A stretch of 34,576 bases of DNA, from NCBI GenBank assembly GCA_049699975.1, contig JBNAWB010000011.1:1-34576 (forward strand), read 5' to 3'. Below the pieces are notes generated by a model, which had not been told where the DNA came from, did not search any database, and saw only the letters and a list, made by a program, of their open reading frames with translations. The translations under genes were made by a program, and so were the position numbers. Shown one piece after another: positions 32,736-34,576 of the stretch. How positions within the stretch are numbered: the stretch's first letter is position 1; each line of letters begins with the position of its first letter. This stretch comes from CAZAGD01 sp049699975 (GTDB taxonomy: Bacteria; Desulfobacterota; SM23-61).

Positions 32736-33402
32736 AGTCCATATCCATAATGGTATAGAAGGACTTTTTCCCTAAGGCCATTACGGCTGGACTAAAGGAG
32801 GCTAATTTGCGCGCTACTTCCGCCACCTTCTGGGAAAATTCTGTTTTCGGTACACAATAATTAATAAGCCCAATTTTCGCCGCGTCGGCAGCGGAAATTC
32901 TTTCCCCCAAGAGGCATAGCTCGAGTGCTTTTTTGGGTCCTAAGTGGCGAATCAAAACGGCTGTAACTATATAAGGCCATAATCCCCGCTTGATCTCTGG
33001 GAGACCAAACTGAGATTCCTCACTGGCTACGACCAGATCACAGGAAAGGCAAAGACCAAGACCACCGGCCAAACAATAACCATCAACTGCGGCCAAGATG
33101 GGTTTAGAAGAGTGATTCATCTTAGCCAAAAGCTGAGCGAAGAGGCTTCTTTCTCTTTGCTGTTCCAATAATGGTTTATCCCCGAAGCTGGCTGAAAGAT
33201 CTGCTCCGGTACAAAAAGCTTTTCCTCCTGCTCCCGTAAGCACAATAGATCTTACCTCCCCATCTGTTTCCCAAGCATCGATCAAGGCCCCAATTGTTTT
33301 TATTACCTGAGCATTGAGGGCATTTTGGGCTGCCGGCCGATTAATTTTTATCGTGCCCACTTTGTCTTTAATTTCCCAGAGCACTTCTTCTTGATTACTC
33401 AT
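32617..33402 (-). CDS. Enoyl-CoA hydratase/isomerase (crotonase) family protein
   Basis: This 261-residue protein is a full crotonase. The oxyanion-hole segments are KAFCTGADLSASF (61-73) and AAVDGYCLAGGLGL (104-117), followed by SQFGLPEIKRG and the ERISAADAAKIGLI helix. It ends ISAFLQKREPVWQGR, the standard family C-terminus. Of the two classical hydratase glutamates (rat Glu144 and Glu164), the second is Glu136, but the first position reads Gly116. Straight enoyl-CoA hydration is therefore uncertain; an isomerase, hydrolase or specialised lyase is possible. GGAGGAAAG precedes the ATG. It starts 19 bases after the BKACE gene and forms an operon with it. Its 3' end overlaps the opposing acyl-CoA synthetase gene by 119 bases. 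Confidence 0.92.
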   Translation of the reverse strand: MSNQEEVLWEIKDKVGTIKINRPAAQNALNAQVIKTIGALIDAWETDGEVRSIVLTGAGGKAFCTGADLSASFGDKPLLEQQRERSLFAQLLAKMNHSSKPILAAVDGYCLAGGLGLCLSCDLVVASEESQFGLPEIKRGLWPYIVTAVLIRHLGPKKALELCLLGERISAADAAKIGLINYCVPKTEFSQKVAEVARKLASFSPAVMALGKKSFYTIMDMDFSPALEYLQGQLGLHMQLADLREGISAFLQKREPVWQGR

Positions 33403-33421
33403 TTTTCTTTCCTCCTTTGGC

Positions 33422-34297
33422 CTATCTTCTCTTTATCCCCAAAATTTCTCTCGCCTCCTCAGGATTGGCCACTTCTCTACCTACCTCCCGCACCATTTTT
33501 ACCAAGGTCGCTATTAATTGACCATTGCTCGTGGTCTTTGTCCCATCAGGCAAATAGAAAGTATCTTCTAAGCCAGTCCGCGCATTCCCTCCCAGTTCTA
33601 AGCAGCGCCGGTGCAAAGACCAAACTTCGGCCCTCCCGATGGCTATGACCTGCCAAGAACTTTCCGGCGGCATTTCTTCCAAGAGCAGGGGAAGCCAACT
33701 CGGCTTAGCTGGCATCCCGCTGGCTACGCCCATAACTAAGGAGATATGCGCCGGACCAGTGAACATTCCATTTTCTTTGTAAAGGCCTACACTACGCACG
33801 ATTCCGGTATCAAAACACTCAAATTCGGGCAGGATGTCGTTGGCCATCATTACTTTTAAAAACTTATTTACTTTTTCTACTGGATTGTCAAAGAGAATGG
33901 GCGGCCAAGCCCACTGCCCATCTTTCCTGGTCTTCAAATAATTTAGAGAGCCAGCGTTGCAAGCAGCCATCTCTGGGCGAAACTTCTCTAAGCAACTTAA
34001 AGGGCCCGAGATGTCCGGTCCAGGTGTTCCGGTACTCATATTTATAATAATTTGGGGAACTCGTTCTTTAATTGCCGTAATGATCCGCCCCACGGTCTCC
34101 AAATCCCAGGTCGGTAGATGACCTTTCCCCGGCGACTGATTGCGGAAATGGCAATGGACCACTGTTGCCCCGGCATTAAAAGCTTCTTGCGCATGAGCCG
34201 CCATCTCCTCGGGCGTAACGGGCACCTGGTGGACTTGGGGATCGGTGAGCACCCCGGTTAAAGCACAAGTAACCACCACCTTAGAGTTAATGTTCAT
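33422..34297 (-). CDS. Beta-keto acid cleavage enzyme (BKACE, DUF849; Kce-like)
   Basis: Members cleave a beta-keto acid with acetyl-CoA to give acetoacetate and a new CoA ester; the founding member is the 3-keto-5-aminohexanoate cleavage enzyme of lysine fermentation. The 291-residue length is normal. It opens VVVTCALTGVLTDP, with VPVTPEEMAAHAQEAFNAG after it. The zinc-binding pair is His48 and His50 in VVHCHFR, and INMSTGTPG (85-93) and FECFDTGIVRS follow. The tail shows GGNARTGLEDTFYLPDG, typical of the family. The substrate cannot be named from sequence, and other lysine-pathway genes are not seen. GGAG lies seven bases before the ATG. Coupled with the crotonase downstream, it probably acts in acyl-CoA degradation. 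Confidence 0.92.
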   Translation of the reverse strand: MNINSKVVVTCALTGVLTDPQVHQVPVTPEEMAAHAQEAFNAGATVVHCHFRNQSPGKGHLPTWDLETVGRIITAIKERVPQIIINMSTGTPGPDISGPLSCLEKFRPEMAACNAGSLNYLKTRKDGQWAWPPILFDNPVEKVNKFLKVMMANDILPEFECFDTGIVRSVGLYKENGMFTGPAHISLVMGVASGMPAKPSWLPLLLEEMPPESSWQVIAIGRAEVWSLHRRCLELGGNARTGLEDTFYLPDGTKTTSNGQLIATLVKMVREVGREVANPEEAREILGIKRR

Positions 34298-34317
34298 TCA
34301 TCTTCTCCTTTCGCGCT

Positions 34318-34341
34318 ATTAGGCCATATCCTTAGCCTAAT
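34318..34341. promoter_or_regulatory. Inverted repeat ATTAGGC-N10-GCCTAAT upstream of the BKACE gene
   Basis: A perfect 7+7 inverted repeat lies just above the ribosome site of the BKACE-crotonase operon. TTGCCG sits further upstream on the minus strand, at a distance that could place the repeat across a promoter. It may be a repressor site. Confidence 0.4.
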
Positions 34342-34367
34342 GAGATTGTGCGGCAATGGCGAGGAAA

Positions 34368-34576
34368 GGCCGCCAGAGGCAGGCCAGAGGCAGGCATGAA
34401 TGAAGAAGCATCGGCGGGAGAGGAAGATGTTCAAAATTTACCAGCGTTTTTCCGCAAATGGCGGGCGGATCTTTAAACTAAGCAATATGATTAAGCTTCT
34501 AAATCCGCCCGTACCTATGGAAGAATCACTGCCTCATGATTCTGAATGAATGCCTGCCTCTGGCCTGCCTCCGGCC
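34368..34576. repeat. Element bounded by GC-rich inverted repeats
   Basis: GGCAGGCCAGAGGCAGGCA (34378-34396) is repeated exactly in inverse orientation at 34551-34569, with partial matching out to 34368 and 34576. The 154 bases between hold no reading frame. The arms belong to the same GC-rich family as 30708-30729. The window ends in the right arm. Confidence 0.65.

Overview
This window looks like one complete scaffold from a metagenome-type assembly of an uncultivated, moderately low-GC (roughly 43% by eye) bacterium. A 100-base N gap sits between two identical 55-bp copies of the same sequence, and both ends of the window stop inside dispersed repeats. RodZ-like and LapA-like proteins and a signal-peptide protein suggest a Gram-negative envelope. 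The archaeal-like thiolase/DUF35 protein, the lone ADP-forming acyl-CoA synthetase alpha-type protein and the beta-keto-acid cleavage enzyme suggest an anaerobic or facultative heterotroph. A Desulfobacterota-like or other deep-branching lineage would fit, but there is no rRNA or universal marker here, so taxonomy is a guess.

Layout. (1) 1-4450: a secreted coiled-coil protein of unknown function, a RAYT/IS200-like transposase with stacked GGGACG-type flanking repeats, the scaffold gap, a cation diffusion facilitator with a strong promoter and a terminator-bearing leader, and two adjacent ~150-bp MITE-like elements. (2) 4553-11921: a small ferritin-like protein, then a run of minus-strand genes read from right to left: an orphan mannose-type PTS EIIA, a SERCA-like P-type ATPase, an AI-2E/PerM-family membrane protein, then TspO, class II photolyase and a PPOX-type flavoprotein. 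(3) 12415-28175: a plus-strand alpha-glucan/trehalose island of eleven genes: malQ, glgB, treZ, a GH57/DUF3536 protein, treY, a DUF5752 protein, a TreT-like trehalose synthase, a LapA-like protein, an MscS channel, a response regulator and glgC. (4) 28213-34297: a minus-strand operon of a thiolase-like/DUF35 fusion and RodZ, a plus-strand ADP-forming acyl-CoA synthetase alpha-type protein, and a convergent minus-strand pair (beta-keto-acid cleavage enzyme and crotonase).

How the parts work together. The island carries two trehalose routes. GlgB, MalQ and perhaps the GH57/DUF3536 protein shape alpha-glucan, and TreY/TreZ cut trehalose from its reducing ends. GlgC makes ADP-glucose, which TreT can combine with glucose, or form in the reverse direction. 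No glycogen synthase or phosphorylase is present in the window. An MscS channel and a membrane LapA-like protein directly after treT fit an osmolyte role. The right-hand CoA genes look like a small acyl-CoA/beta-keto-acid degradation set, but two members have changed active-site residues, so exact reactions should not be assigned from family names.

Most worth a second look: the attenuator leader of the CDF transporter, the Cys-to-Ser thiolase fused to DUF35, the tandem-duplicated DUF5752 protein coupled to TreT, the GH57/DUF3536 protein with its Cys cluster, the two MITE families sharing terminal repeats, and the 119-bp antisense overlap of two convergent CoA genes. No tRNA, rRNA or CRISPR array was seen.
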